Below are positions 44,196-54,737 of a stretch of DNA of 64,000 bases, one piece after another. How positions within the stretch are numbered: the first letter of the stretch is position 1; each line of letters opens with the position of its first letter. Where the stretch lies: positions 5,332,001 through 5,396,000 of the forward strand of contig CBDHGK010000041.1 of assembly GCA_965263045.1 (NCBI GenBank). The letters run 5' to 3'. Made by a program: the position numbers and the translations under genes. Below the pieces are notes generated by a model. The model had not been told where the DNA came from. It was given only the letters and a program-made list of their open reading frames with translations, and made no database searches. Origin of the DNA: G963664115 sp965263045 (GTDB lineage Bacteria; Acidobacteriota; Terriglobia; 20CM-2-55-15).

Positions 44196-44714
44196 ATGCG
44201 AGCGTTGATTCTAACCGTCTTGTCTCTGCTGGGTTCTGTTCTCTCAATCAATGCGACGACGGTCAAGCGGCTGGATCTGGACGGGCTGGTATCGGGTGCG
44301 CACGAGATCGTTGTCGGCAGCGTCAGAGCCTCGGAATCCTACTGGAGCCAGGACGGCCGTTTGATTCTGACCCGGCATACGATCGAAGTATCGGAGACCC
44401 TTAAGGGAGCCGGCGATCAGACCATTGAAGTGACAACGATCGGCGGAACGATGGGTGATCTGACGCTCTATGTTGCCGGAATGCCAGTCTTTGAGCCGGG
44501 CGAGGAGACGGTGGTATTTGTAGAGGCAGCGGGTCCTTTCCGGACGGTCGTCGGCCTGGGACAGGGAAAGTTTTCCGTTGCCGATGGCTTCGTGTCCAAC
44601 AGCGTCTCGAGCCTGGAGTTTGCAGACCCGGGTCCAGGTCGTGTGACTCGGATGCGGTTCCATCGATTCAAAGACACAATCCGACAACGACTTCAATCCG
44701 GAAAGCCGCGTTGA
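44196..44714 (+). CDS. Secreted protein of unknown function, linked to the matrixin-like gene
   Basis: A signal peptide (MRALILTVLSLLGSVLSINA) leads a 150-residue domain with beta-rich patterns: GAHEIVVGSVRASESYWSQD, RHTIEVSETLKGAGDQTIEV, and PVFEPGEETVVFVEAAG. I have seen such proteins directly upstream of acidobacterial matrixin-type proteases, but the function is unknown. The stop codon overlaps the TTG start of that gene (TTGA), so the two are translationally coupled. Confidence 0.7.
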   Translation: MRALILTVLSLLGSVLSINATTVKRLDLDGLVSGAHEIVVGSVRASESYWSQDGRLILTRHTIEVSETLKGAGDQTIEVTTIGGTMGDLTLYVAGMPVFEPGEETVVFVEAAGPFRTVVGLGQGKFSVADGFVSNSVSSLEFADPGPGRVTRMRFHRFKDTIRQRLQSGKPR

Positions 44715-47700
44715 GCAAGCATCTGGCACTCCTGATGCTGCTTGTGTTTCCGTGGCAAATCGTGTCCGGTTATGTGAGAATCACGACCTCGTCTGGCCAG
44801 TCTCCGAAATGGCTCGAAGCGTCAATTCCATACGCGGTCAGCGCTGCCGGTTCGCCTCAAATACCGAACGGAAGCGAGTTTCTTGCAGTTGCGGCCGCCT
44901 TTGACGTCTGGGAATCGGTTCCCAGCGCGGCCGTCGATTTCGAATTTCAGGGGATGACGCCCATCCGCACGGCGGGTCGTGACGGAATCAACCTTGTTAC
45001 GTTCGTGGATGACGTCGGATTGGGAGCCCTGCTGGGCACGACGACACTGGCGGCCACATTTTCGTTTTTCAAAACCGTGGGGGGGATCGGGTTTTCGAAG
45101 AAGCGGACATTGCCTTCAATCCTGCACACTTTCTGACGACCAGCGGAGAATCCGGCGGATTCGACATCCAGGGCGTGTTGACCCATGAGGTGGGACATAT
45201 GCTGGGACTGGACCACAGCGGCCTGATTTCATCCGTGATGGCCCCATTTGCCATTCAGGACCAAACCGATCAACGGGTATTGCTTTACGACGACATTGCC
45301 GGCATCACCGAGATATATCCGGATCAGTCTTCGCAACCTGCAGTCGGTTCGATTCAGGGCAAGGTCACCTCGAACGGGGCTGATGTTTTCGGAGCGCATG
45401 TTGTCGCAATGGACTCGGGTGGAACGGTCGTAACATCCGCAATGTCAGGGCGTGATGGCACCTATACCATTCGATTTCTTCCGTCGGGGGACTATCGGGT
45501 GTACGCGGAGCCTCTGGACCGGCCCGTTTCGTCACAACACCTCCCCCAATTCTTCTCAACTTTGAATACGGACTTCGGAACCACCTACTTTGGAGACACC
45601 CGCGTGCTCAGCGACGCCCGCACGGTGGCGGTGACCTCCGGGGACGCATCCGGCGGCATCGATGTCCATGTCCTGCCCGCGCCAGTATCGGAATTTAATC
45701 TAACCCGGCCGGTATTCGCTCCACGGATCAGTTCCCGAAGTCCAGAGACGCTTCGTGTCGGTGGTGTGAATGTTGTGTCTGGAATGACGTTCTCTGTGTC
45801 GACGCCCTTTATTCGTTTCGACACCATCACTTTCGGTGATCGTCTTTCGACCACAGCGCTCACAAGCGCAACATTGGAAACGGTGGTCGACCCGGCCACG
45901 CCCATCGGTCCCAAAAATGTAACCGGGGCTTCGGGGTCCGACACTTCCGTGCTGAGCGGTGGCGTTGTTGTGACAGATGTGCCCCCTACGGCCATCGATG
46001 TGTCGCCATCTTCCGGTTTTTTTGAAGGCGGAACCCCCGTGACGATCACGGGCCGGGACTTCCGTTCTGGAATTCAGGTCTTTCTGGCCGGGCTTCCGGC
46101 AGAAAACGTCGAGTTCCTCAACTCCGGACTGCTTCAGGCGACGGTTCCATTCAATTCTCCCGGTCTGGCGAACCTTCAGTTGATCAACACCGACGGCACC
46201 TCGAATCTCCTTGAGACAGCGTTCAACTATACGGCGCCGCCTCCAACGATCGCCGCCGTCGATCCCGCGAGCGGACCCCCCGGCTCTCTGGTCATCATCG
46301 ATGGCACCAATTTCGACACGCGCCCTCAGAATATCATCGTGAGCTTCAACGGATCCCGTGCCCGGACTCTCAAATCGACGCGAACCCGGATCGAGACAGT
46401 GGTGCCCTTCGGTGCGACGAGCGGACCTCTAGTTGTGTCGGTGTTTGGCGTCGATGCCGATGCCGGAACATTCTTTGTTACCGAGCCTGAGCCGAGTGTG
46501 AACATAGCGCCGCCCGTCGCCGCGTTCGTGGATGCCTCCGTGGGAGCGGGCGGTACGCCAGCCACCTTTCCGATCCAGCAGCGCGACGGCTGCGTCAGTA
46601 GCCGAGACGATGGGATTCATTTTCTGGATCTTCCGTTCAACTTCAGTCTTTTCACCGATACTTTCGTGAGCGGGACAGCGGTATCGATTGCGACCAACGG
46701 ATGGATCAGCCTCGATGGGACTTCATTTCCAGAATTCCAGAATGCGGCGCTGCCCGCTGCGACAGTGATCCGTCCCAGTGGAGGGGACGGCGTCATTCCG
46801 CCCGCGTTGATTGCCCCATTTTTTGACGACCTGATGCTGTGCGGCGGTGCCTCGGTGACAACGCGCGTGATTGGAAGCGCGCCGCTCCGCCGTTTGATCG
46901 TTCAATGGTCGGGGGTATCGATCCTGGACGAAGTCGGCGAAGACCTGGATGCCGATCTGACTTTCCAGTTGATTCTTTACGAAGGTTCCAATGATGTCCG
47001 TTTTGTCTACCAGAGTATGTCGGGAGCCCGGTCGGAGGGCTCCAGCGCCACCATCGGGATGCAGAACGTCCGGCGAGACCAGGCGGTTCAGACCGGGTTT
47101 GATCAGAGCGTTGTCGGAAGCGGCACCTCGGTCACCTACAGGTTCGATGGAGGTACCTATGTCGCGGAAGTGACAGACGTGTCACCGCCCGGCAGACCTG
47201 TTATTTCCGACGGAGGTGCCCGAGTGGCCAGTCTCTCAGAGTTGCTCGCTTCGTGGACGACCGAAACGGCCATGTCGGCTGCGGTCGAATTCGACTACGC
47301 GATCGGGTCGATCCCCGGTGGCACGGATGTTCGCGAATTTAGCCCGTCCAAAGCAATTCCGTAGTGGCCTCTGGGCTGGCGCTCGAGGACGGACGGACCT
47401 ATTACTTCGCCGTGCGTGCGAGGAATGCTACGGGCCTGGTTGGTGAGACGGGCGTTTCAGACGGCATCCAGGTTGACACTTCGTTTACAGCGACGACTTC
47501 TGTCTTTCCATCCGTGTCCGTTTCCGGTGGTAGTTTTGCAGGCCTCGCCCTCCTGGCTGAAGTCGCAATGGACGTCGTTCTCCGCGCAGTGACCGCAGAT
47601 GGCTCTCTTCCGATGGGTCTCGGCATCCGTAATCCCACGACAATCCATCTCGATGCCGGGCAGCAGTGGGCGAGACTCGTATCCGAAATATTTGGTTTGC

Positions 47701-48674
47701 CCGATTTCAACGGATGGGTCGAACTGGAAGCTTCCGAGATCGATCTGTTAGCCTATACAGCGACCGGTGCGAATGATCTCAGTGAATTCGACGGCGCTTC
47801 ACCGGCAGTGCCCGCCACGGACTTCTTTTTGTTTCACAGCGGTGCGAACGCCATCCTGATCAATCCGGCCGCCCAGTCGGTGACAGCTACAATCACGAAC
47901 CTCAATTCCGGACAGAGTGCGCCGTTAGCCATTCCGCCACGATCGCAGAGAACGACGCCGTTGGCCGGTCCGGTCCGGATAACGTCGCCGACACCCGTCG
48001 CGGGCATCGAGCGCTTCGGATCTGATGGCAACCTGGCGCTGGGCGAGTCGGTATCCCAGCCCATGGCATCTATGATATTTCCGCACGCGGTTGTGGGTGG
48101 GGGGTACCGCTCATGGATCGCCCTGGCCAACGCGAGTTCCACGCCGTCGCGCGCGTCGATCACATTCGGGTCGAGAACTTCCACAGTCCAGCTTGCCCCC
48201 CGGGCGGTGACCCGCGTTTCACTTGGAGAATTGTTTGCGCTTTCCGAAACCGAGATCGAAACCGATGCCGTTCGGGTGGACGCGACCCGATTGTTCGGCC
48301 CCGGAATTATTGCGGCCGTTATCGACATTGAAACCGATCAGTCCGTCGTTTCGATTGCACCGGTCGAAGCAGCAACCGAGATCATTTTTCCACATGTTGC
48401 GAACGAAAACGGCTTCTTCACCGGGCTTGCGATTGCGGCGGGCGGTCCAGCGGCCGAGGTGATGATCGAAGTGTTTGAGGCTTCAGGAACGCGATCTGGA
48501 AGCGGGGTGGTATCGGTCCCTGCGAACGGCCAGGTGGCCCGTCTGCTCGGCGAGATGATACCGGGCTTCGGGAACCAGAGTGGAGGGTATATCCGCTTGA
48601 CCTCGGATCAGCCTGTGGCGGCATGGGAGATTTATGGGACCGCGGCCGCGATGGCCTCGGGGCCGCCTTTCTAA
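44711..48674 (+). pseudogene. Matrixin-like metalloprotease with regulatory-like, IPT/TIG and repeat domains; two frameshifts
   Basis: From TTG 44711 a signal peptide and a matrixin-like domain begin, up to FSFFKTVGG. The frame then breaks in the G7 run at 45079-45085. One more G gives VFEEADIAFNPAHF and the zinc site THEVGHMLGLDHSG. Next come a carboxypeptidase-regulatory-like domain, three IPT/TIG-type domains (ITGRDFRSGIQVFLAGLPAE) and a beta-rich section. A second break near 47346 is repaired by one base, giving SPVQSNSVVASGLALEDGRT and a C-terminal part with two IFPH-type repeats. The restored protein would have about 1320 residues and be secreted or surface-bound. It is a pseudogene unless the shifts are sequencing errors. 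Confidence 0.8.
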
Positions 48675-48752
48675 GGGAACGGATCTCGACATTCGAGCTT
48701 TGCCGCCCCGGTATACCGCGGTTTTCGCACCACAGCGGGGCGTCGCGTTATG

Positions 48753-50852
48753 TTATTCATCCGCCTCTTCTGTGCCTGTCGCCTCTGCCTTGGCATGGGC
48801 GATCACCTTTTCGGCCAGCTGCGCCGGGACCTCATCGTAGTGATCGAATGCCATGGTGTAGTTCCCATGCCCGCCCGTCTTTGACGTCAGATCCGAGGCA
48901 TATGTCAGCATTTCGACGAGAGGCACCTGGGCCTTGATGACGGTTGTGTTCCCATTCACTTCCATCCCCTGAACGCGCCCCCGCCGACTATTGAGATCGC
49001 CCATCAGATCGCCGGCATAGTCTTCGGGTGTGTCGATGACGACGTTCATGACCGGCTCCAGAAGGACCGGTCTAGCCTGCTCGATGGCTTTTCGGAAGGC
49101 CAGCCTTCCCGCAATCTTGAATGCCATTTCGGAGGAATCGACTGCATGGAAGGAGCCGTCATAGAGGGTGACTTTGAAATCGACCGTCGGGAACCCAGCG
49201 AGCATTCCCTTGGCGCGGGCTTCCTGAATGCCTTTTTCGACGGCGGGAATATACTGCTTCGGAATGGAGCCTCCAAAGATTTCGACGGCGAATTCGAAGT
49301 CCCCACCCCGGGGGAGCGGTTCGACGCGGATCTTGCAATCGCCAAACTGGCCGTGACCGCCGGATTGTTTCTTGTGCCTGCCCTGTACGTCGGCCTTACC
49401 GCGAATCGTTTCCAGATAAGGTACTTTGGGAGGGTGCAGTCGCACCTCCACCCCATAGCGCTTCCTGAGGCGCGAAACCCCGACCTCGACGTGCATCTGC
49501 CCCTGACCGGAAAGCAGGAATTGTCCGGTCTGCGGTTGGCGGGCGTAGCGGAGACCCGGATCTTCCTCGATGACTTTCTGTATCGCTGTGCTGATCTTCT
49601 CTTCGTCGCCTCGGGACTTGGGTTCGACCGCAAACGATATCATCGGTTCGGGCCATTCCAGAGCCGGGTAAATGATGGGTTGGCTTGGGTCAGTCAGCGT
49701 ATTGCCAGTATGCGTTTCTTTGAATTTCGCTACGGCTGCAATGTCCCCCGCATGTACGCGGGGTACCTGGACTGAGTCTTTGCCCTGAAGGAGGATGATC
49801 TGTCCGATCCGCTCGGTCGCATTGGTCGTGACGTTGTGAGGTTGAACTTCGGGGGTCAACGTTCCCGAGTACAGCTTGAATATCGAAATTCGGCCTGTAA
49901 ACGGGTCCGACAAGGTCTTAAACACGTATGCTGAAAACGGCGCATCGTCGGAAATGGGTCGTTCGATCGGAGCGCCACCGGCATCCGTGCCCTCGGCTTT
50001 CTCACGGTATGTGGGGTCGGGTGCGATATCCACAATGGCGTTCAGCAGTGAGGATACGCCGATATTGCCCGTACCCGAAGAGAACAGTACGGGATAGACC
50101 GCGCGGTCGCGCACCTGTGCTTTCAAGCCGGTAATGATTTCTTCATCCGACAGGCTGCCTTCCTCGAAGAACTTCTCCATGAGCGCATCGTCAGTTTCAG
50201 CGACAAGTTCGATCAGCTTTTCCCGGTATTCACTGGTGAGCCCTGCATACTCTTCCGGTATGTCGGACTCGGAAAACTTTCCGCTTCCATCGGCTTCGTA
50301 CAGGTGCGCTTTCATTCGAACCAGATCCGCAACCCCACGGAAGCTCCCCTCACTACCCAGTGGAACCTGTATCGGCACGCATGTCCGACCAAACCCGCTT
50401 TGAACTGAGGCCAGGGATTGTTCGAAACTGGCCCGTTCCCGATCCACACGGTTGACTAGAACGAACCGTGGCACGTCGAACTCTTCCGCAAATTGCCATA
50501 CCTTCTCCGACTGCACCTGGATACCGGAATTACAATCGACGACGATGAGGGCTGTATCGGCGACGCGCATTGCCCCGCGTGCTTCCTGGATCATGTTCCC
50601 GAAGCCCGGAGTGTCGAGCATGTTGACCTTGTGCTTCTTCCACTCACAGAATGCCATCTTTGTAGAAATGGTCATTTTGCGTTCGATCTCTTCCTCGTCG
50701 TAGTCGGTCGGTGCGTTTCCGTCGTCGACGCTTCCCAGCCTGTTCGTTGCTCCACTCGCGAATAGAGCCGCCGAAATCAGAGAGGTTTTTCCCGTTCCCC
50801 CGTGTCCAACGAAACAGACGTTGCGGATGGACTTGCCCTCGTAGACTTTCAC
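48753..50852 (-). CDS. EF-G paralogue (EF-G2-like GTPase)
   Basis: The 699 residues follow EF-G domain order. G1 is GHGGTGKTS, G3 is DTPGF, and G4 reads NRVD instead of the usual NKxD. Domain IV starts near KKQSGGHGQFGDC, and LEPVMNVVIDTPEDYAGDL with LNSRRGRVQGME is the C-terminal signature. The insertion pattern (EADGSGKFSESDIPEEYAGL) is typical of the second EF-G type that many bacteria carry, whose role in translocation or recycling is not settled. It starts with GTG after AAGGAG. It is alone on its strand. Confidence 0.88.
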   Translation of the reverse strand: MKVYEGKSIRNVCFVGHGGTGKTSLISAALFASGATNRLGSVDDGNAPTDYDEEEIERKMTISTKMAFCEWKKHKVNMLDTPGFGNMIQEARGAMRVADTALIVVDCNSGIQVQSEKVWQFAEEFDVPRFVLVNRVDRERASFEQSLASVQSGFGRTCVPIQVPLGSEGSFRGVADLVRMKAHLYEADGSGKFSESDIPEEYAGLTSEYREKLIELVAETDDALMEKFFEEGSLSDEEIITGLKAQVRDRAVYPVLFSSGTGNIGVSSLLNAIVDIAPDPTYREKAEGTDAGGAPIERPISDDAPFSAYVFKTLSDPFTGRISIFKLYSGTLTPEVQPHNVTTNATERIGQIILLQGKDSVQVPRVHAGDIAAVAKFKETHTGNTLTDPSQPIIYPALEWPEPMISFAVEPKSRGDEEKISTAIQKVIEEDPGLRYARQPQTGQFLLSGQGQMHVEVGVSRLRKRYGVEVRLHPPKVPYLETIRGKADVQGRHKKQSGGHGQFGDCKIRVEPLPRGGDFEFAVEIFGGSIPKQYIPAVEKGIQEARAKGMLAGFPTVDFKVTLYDGSFHAVDSSEMAFKIAGRLAFRKAIEQARPVLLEPVMNVVIDTPEDYAGDLMGDLNSRRGRVQGMEVNGNTTVIKAQVPLVEMLTYASDLTSKTGGHGNYTMAFDHYDEVPAQLAEKVIAHAKAEATGTEEADE

Positions 50853-51067
50853 TCAGAACTCCTTCCTCGGTTGGCCCGTTCGGACCGTATAGATCTATAG
50901 AGGATCGACCACTGGGCGACCGGCTATCCCACGCGCAAATTGGGTGGAAGGTTGGGTCGGGACCCATCCCGGTGAGCCTTACGAACCTCGGTGCAGAATT
51001 GAACTGCCAACACTAGCACAATCGATCGCCCTTGAAAATACTGCCCTACAGCGGATAGTCTCAACCG

Positions 51068-53140
51068 GTGTCCGCGATCAAATATCTCAGGATCTTCATA
51101 TTCTTGATGCTGGCGGCCGTCCTCGGCACCGTACCCGAAGCCCAGGGAGTGGTTCAGGTCCCCGGCCCGGGGCCACAGGCGGAACTCCCTTCGATTTCGG
51201 TGGAACGTCTCCCAAACGGCGTCCGTGTCATTCACCTGCCGCATGCATCCGTCGCAACGGGCGATGGAAAAGAAGCAGAAATCGCATTCGGCTACACCGT
51301 GGGGCCCAGAAACGAACCCGGATACCCCGTCGGGGTGGCAGACCTTGCTCGATTCTATCTGTCCGCCTCCGTAGCGGCGCGGTCGGTCGCGTTGGTGGCC
51401 CATCTGGGAGGGGGAGACTTCGAGTTCGTTGACGAATTGGACCGCATCGGGATGCGCGTCCGTGTGCCCGTCACCCTGGTTGAAGCCGTATTGGCAGAGG
51501 TCGTCGCATATTTTGCCGAACCCTCGTACGACCCCGAGATGTTCGATTATGCCCGCCGTCGACTTCGGGCCGGTGCAGAGGAAGAGACTGATGCGTTTGG
51601 CTTCGAGTTGGATAGAGAAATCGGCACCGATCTGCTTCGGGATTACCCGTACATCTGGTCCGATCCGGCAAGCGTGAATCAAATCGATCGATTGCAGATC
51701 GTCGATTTGGAGACGTACTTCGAGGAGAATTTTGGAACCGACCGGGCTTACGTCATTACGACGGACACTGTGGGGCAATCCTCCCTGACGGCGCTCGCGG
51801 ATATCGTCGCCCGCCAGTCCAGCCACGATCCGGTTACGAACCGCCTGTCCGAACCCGTCGAGAGGGTGCTGGACCTGCCTTCGCGTATCGACGGCGGTGT
51901 CGTTGTCGCCCGGGCGGTTCCGAGCGTTCACTTTGAAGACTGGTTCCGGACACTGGTCGTAGACCGCTTATTGCGGCAGGTTTCAGAGCCGTCGGCCAGA
52001 TTCCGGTTCAGACCCGGTGTGGATCCGGTCCTGCACCGCATAGAGGTATCCGTTGCGATCCCTCTCTTTGCTGAAGACGTGCGCGACAATCTGCTGGATC
52101 AGATTGCCCAGATGCAGTTTCGCAATCCGGATCCGACCGTACTGCGTCGTGCGGTGGAATCAGCCCAGGCCTTTCTGGGGCGTCGGTGGACGCTCGAATG
52201 GTTCGCGGCGCATGACCTCTGGGTCGCGCTGCGGTCGGGTTGGAATGCCATCAACGGCCTGGGGGCGGATGATTTTCGCTCGGCCGCGCGGGACTTTGAT
52301 GCCCTGCCGCGAACCGTTGCAACGTGGCCACCTGCCTTCGAGCAGGCTCGGGTGACCGTTGAGAGTCTGTCCGAGGAGATTGAGCCGGTGCCCGAGGCCG
52401 CCCCGCCGCTGGGCCCCGCACCCGGGCGCATCCCGGTTCCTCGGTTCGACACGGTCGTTTTCCCCGATCCATTGCCGGTTCAAGTCGAACTCCTTGATTC
52501 TGGTGTCACACTGGCCGAGGACCTCGGATACGGCATTTTCATCGCCGGCCGATTCGACGGCGCCCTGCAGGGAGGTGACTCGCAGTTTGGGACCAACGGA
52601 AGCTACTGGCAGTTTACAGCTCCCCCGGACGACGCTGTGTTTGAACAGCTTAGAGACGTTCGTCCCGACCGTATTCTGGTCTTTGCTCCGCCTGCAGAAA
52701 TTCCGAACCTTCGCCGGAGATTAAACCGATGGACCAGCGGAGCACGGGATTCCACCCCGAGCCTTTCCGCCGGGCGGGTTGCTACTGGTGATCTACCAGC
52801 TCTCCTGGTGCTGAAGACATGGCTCGATGCCAAAGTAGTCGAAGCGGGGTGGTGGGGGCAGATTGATCTGCGAATCGAGGGCATCGGAGGTTCAGGCCTG
52901 ATCATCGATGCGGATGACGAACAGGAGGCCGCGGTCCAGATATGGATTCAAGAAGTCGAGGAGATGGGGCTTGAAGAAGGAGAATTCCTTCGCGTACGGA
53001 GTGCCGCTCTCGGTTATTTCAACCGCATTCGACGGGAACTTCAGATCCTGTTGTGGCAGAGAGATCCGCGGGGAACCATTCGACCGCCGACTTCAGTCAA
53101 CCCGACTCGCTTACGGGATGTTGCTCGAATTTATTTCTGA
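51068..53140 (+). CDS. M16 (insulinase)-like secreted protein without the catalytic zinc site
   Basis: The start is a GTG with a signal peptide (MSAIKYLRIFIFLMLAAVLG). Next comes the M16 opening SVERLPNGVRVIHLPHASVA, then FGYTVGPRNEPGYPVGVADL. The His-x-x-Glu-His zinc motif expected after the GxxE segment is replaced by DLARFYL, and no alternative is seen. The second M16 unit (NEPGYP to DLETYFEENFGTDRAY) is also recognisable. It is probably a non-catalytic partner, as in mitochondrial processing or the proteobacterial M16 pairs. 690 residues; no active M16 gene adjoins it. Confidence 0.7.
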   Translation: MSAIKYLRIFIFLMLAAVLGTVPEAQGVVQVPGPGPQAELPSISVERLPNGVRVIHLPHASVATGDGKEAEIAFGYTVGPRNEPGYPVGVADLARFYLSASVAARSVALVAHLGGGDFEFVDELDRIGMRVRVPVTLVEAVLAEVVAYFAEPSYDPEMFDYARRRLRAGAEEETDAFGFELDREIGTDLLRDYPYIWSDPASVNQIDRLQIVDLETYFEENFGTDRAYVITTDTVGQSSLTALADIVARQSSHDPVTNRLSEPVERVLDLPSRIDGGVVVARAVPSVHFEDWFRTLVVDRLLRQVSEPSARFRFRPGVDPVLHRIEVSVAIPLFAEDVRDNLLDQIAQMQFRNPDPTVLRRAVESAQAFLGRRWTLEWFAAHDLWVALRSGWNAINGLGADDFRSAARDFDALPRTVATWPPAFEQARVTVESLSEEIEPVPEAAPPLGPAPGRIPVPRFDTVVFPDPLPVQVELLDSGVTLAEDLGYGIFIAGRFDGALQGGDSQFGTNGSYWQFTAPPDDAVFEQLRDVRPDRILVFAPPAEIPNLRRRLNRWTSGARDSTPSLSAGRVATGDLPALLVLKTWLDAKVVEAGWWGQIDLRIEGIGGSGLIIDADDEQEAAVQIWIQEVEEMGLEEGEFLRVRSAALGYFNRIRRELQILLWQRDPRGTIRPPTSVNPTRLRDVARIYF

Positions 53141-53219
53141 TCTCGATATCGTGGGCAGAGTGTACCGAAGGGTTGGATAGGGGTAATGCCTGCTATGCCT
53201 CTGTGTGGCTGTGTTCTGT

Positions 53220-53573
53220 TCATCCCACGTTTAAGAGGAGGTAAATGGCCACCCCGGACCCTACCGTAGCGCCCCCGTAAGTAAGAACAACGATCACTTC
53301 ATTGAGGTGCTTTATTTGTGCACCGTCGTAGAGTGTGTAGCGAAACCGGTGCGCCCAGTGAAAAAGCGACAGTACGCAGAGGACGAGCAGGTAAATGCGC
53401 GTCACAGGCGATTGGAGAAAACCGAGCAGACTTTCGTGGCTGGGAGAGGCAATCCAACCCAGTGGGAACGCGAGCCCGAACAAGAACACATGCACGGGCA
53501 ACAGGAAAGCGGAGACGACACCTCCAGCGCTGAACAGGGCCCAGAAGAAAGCTACATATGATCTTTTGGCCAT
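53220..53573 (-). CDS. frdD: Fumarate reductase subunit D (membrane anchor)
   Basis: The 117 residues hold three membrane helices and start MAKRSYVAFFWALFSAGGVV, with LLPVHVFLFGLAFPLGWI and LFHWAHRFRYTLYDGAQIKH. This is the FrdD pattern of the four-subunit E. coli-type enzyme. It anchors the catalytic subunits to the inner membrane and shapes the quinone site with FrdC. It lies two bases after frdC and is last in the operon. Confidence 0.88.
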   Translation of the reverse strand: MAKRSYVAFFWALFSAGGVVSAFLLPVHVFLFGLAFPLGWIASPSHESLLGFLQSPVTRIYLLVLCVLSLFHWAHRFRYTLYDGAQIKHLNEVIVVLTYGGATVGSGVAIYLLLNVG

Positions 53574-53574
53574 A

Positions 53575-53991
53575 TTAGCCTCCCACGATAACCCAGGCTA
53601 AGACACCCGATATCACCAGCCATGCGACGTAGTTTGGGGCGATGATCAGAATGTCGGGAACGCGTTTTCCGCCGAGACGGAGAACGATCGCCCGTGGCGT
53701 TAGATTGAACCAGGTTACGGTGTGGAGAAGTAGGAACAGAAACCCAACGATATTCAACACGATGACGAGGGGACTACTCAACCAATCCTGCAGTTCGGCG
53801 TAACTGGACTCCCCGAGGGTCAGCGCCCGAACCTGCAGGAGCGTAATCACAATGAAATATCCGACGAATACGCTGCTCAATTCCCTCAGAATGAACTTGG
53901 TGTAGGACCATTGACCAAGCCACCAGTAGGTGGAAACGCGAGCGCGGTACCACTTTGGACGAAATTCCGTGTAGGCGGACCTTTCGGTCAT
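53575..53991 (-). CDS. frdC: Fumarate reductase subunit C (membrane anchor)
   Basis: From ATG 53991 the 138 residues begin MTERSAYTEFRPKWYRARVS, have the FrdC hallmark STYWWLGQWSYTKFILRELS, and then hold three membrane helices. The longer frame upstream lies inside frdB. FrdC has no haem in this enzyme type and forms the quinone site with FrdD. The start overlaps the frdB stop by four bases (ATGA). Confidence 0.9.
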   Translation of the reverse strand: MTERSAYTEFRPKWYRARVSTYWWLGQWSYTKFILRELSSVFVGYFIVITLLQVRALTLGESSYAELQDWLSSPLVIVLNIVGFLFLLLHTVTWFNLTPRAIVLRLGGKRVPDILIIAPNYVAWLVISGVLAWVIVGG

Positions 53992-54731
53992 TTGCTTCCC
54001 CGTGGCATGAGGAGGGACTTGAACCATTCCGTTGTCGCAGTCACCTTGTACTGCTGAATCGCTCCCGCCGGATCTACGTGCTTGGGGCAGACCTTTGTGC
54101 ACTCGCCTACAAAAGTACAACCCCATATCCCGTCATGCTCCGACAGGATGCCGAGGCGTTCGGCGGCCCCCTGATCGCGTGAATCCATGTTGTAGCGCTG
54201 AGCTAAGGCTATCGCCGCCGGGCCCGAAAAAGCGTCATCCAGGCCGTAAACAGGACAGGCGGAGTAACACAACATACAATTGATGCACATACTGAACTGT
54301 TTGTATGTATCGAGTTCCGCAGGAGTCTGGAGATATTCTCCTTCCTCGATGGGCTTCTCGTCTTCCCGGACGATCCAGGGCTTGACGTCCTTCAGTTTCG
54401 TCATGAAGTCCGACATTTCTATCGTTAGATCTCGGATGATCGGAAAATTCTTGAGCGGTTCGATTCGCACCGGACCGGGCGTATACTCGGAAAGAAACGT
54501 GGCGCACGTGAGCTTGGGTTCGCCGTTCACCATCATCCCGCAACTCCCGCAGATCCCCATCCTGCAAGACCATCGGTACGATAGCGACCCGTCCATCCCG
54601 TCTTTGATGTAGTTCAAGGCATCGAGGATCACCCAGTCCTGGGTGATCGGCACCTCGTACTCCTGAATCGTCGGTTCAGTTTCCTGTTCCGGTCTATAGC
54701 GTGTGACTTCGAGGACGATTTTGTCTGGCAT
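53988..54731 (-). CDS. frdB: Fumarate reductase iron-sulfur subunit
   Basis: All three clusters are present: [2Fe-2S] in CRMGICGSCGMMVNGEPKL followed by a final Cys, [4Fe-4S] in CINCMLCYSACPVYG, and [3Fe-4S] in CTFVGECTKVCPKHVDP. The 247 residues are normal length. It carries electrons between menaquinol at FrdCD and the flavin of FrdA. The start lies six bases after the frdA stop. Confidence 0.95.
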   Translation of the reverse strand: MPDKIVLEVTRYRPEQETEPTIQEYEVPITQDWVILDALNYIKDGMDGSLSYRWSCRMGICGSCGMMVNGEPKLTCATFLSEYTPGPVRIEPLKNFPIIRDLTIEMSDFMTKLKDVKPWIVREDEKPIEEGEYLQTPAELDTYKQFSMCINCMLCYSACPVYGLDDAFSGPAAIALAQRYNMDSRDQGAAERLGILSEHDGIWGCTFVGECTKVCPKHVDPAGAIQQYKVTATTEWFKSLLMPRGSK

Positions 54732-54737
54732 CCGTAC

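Noticed and set aside
48675..48752. GCCCCG...CGGGGC inverted repeat between the matrixin-like and EF-G genes as a bidirectional terminator
   Set aside because: The loop is over 20 bases and there is no T run on either side.
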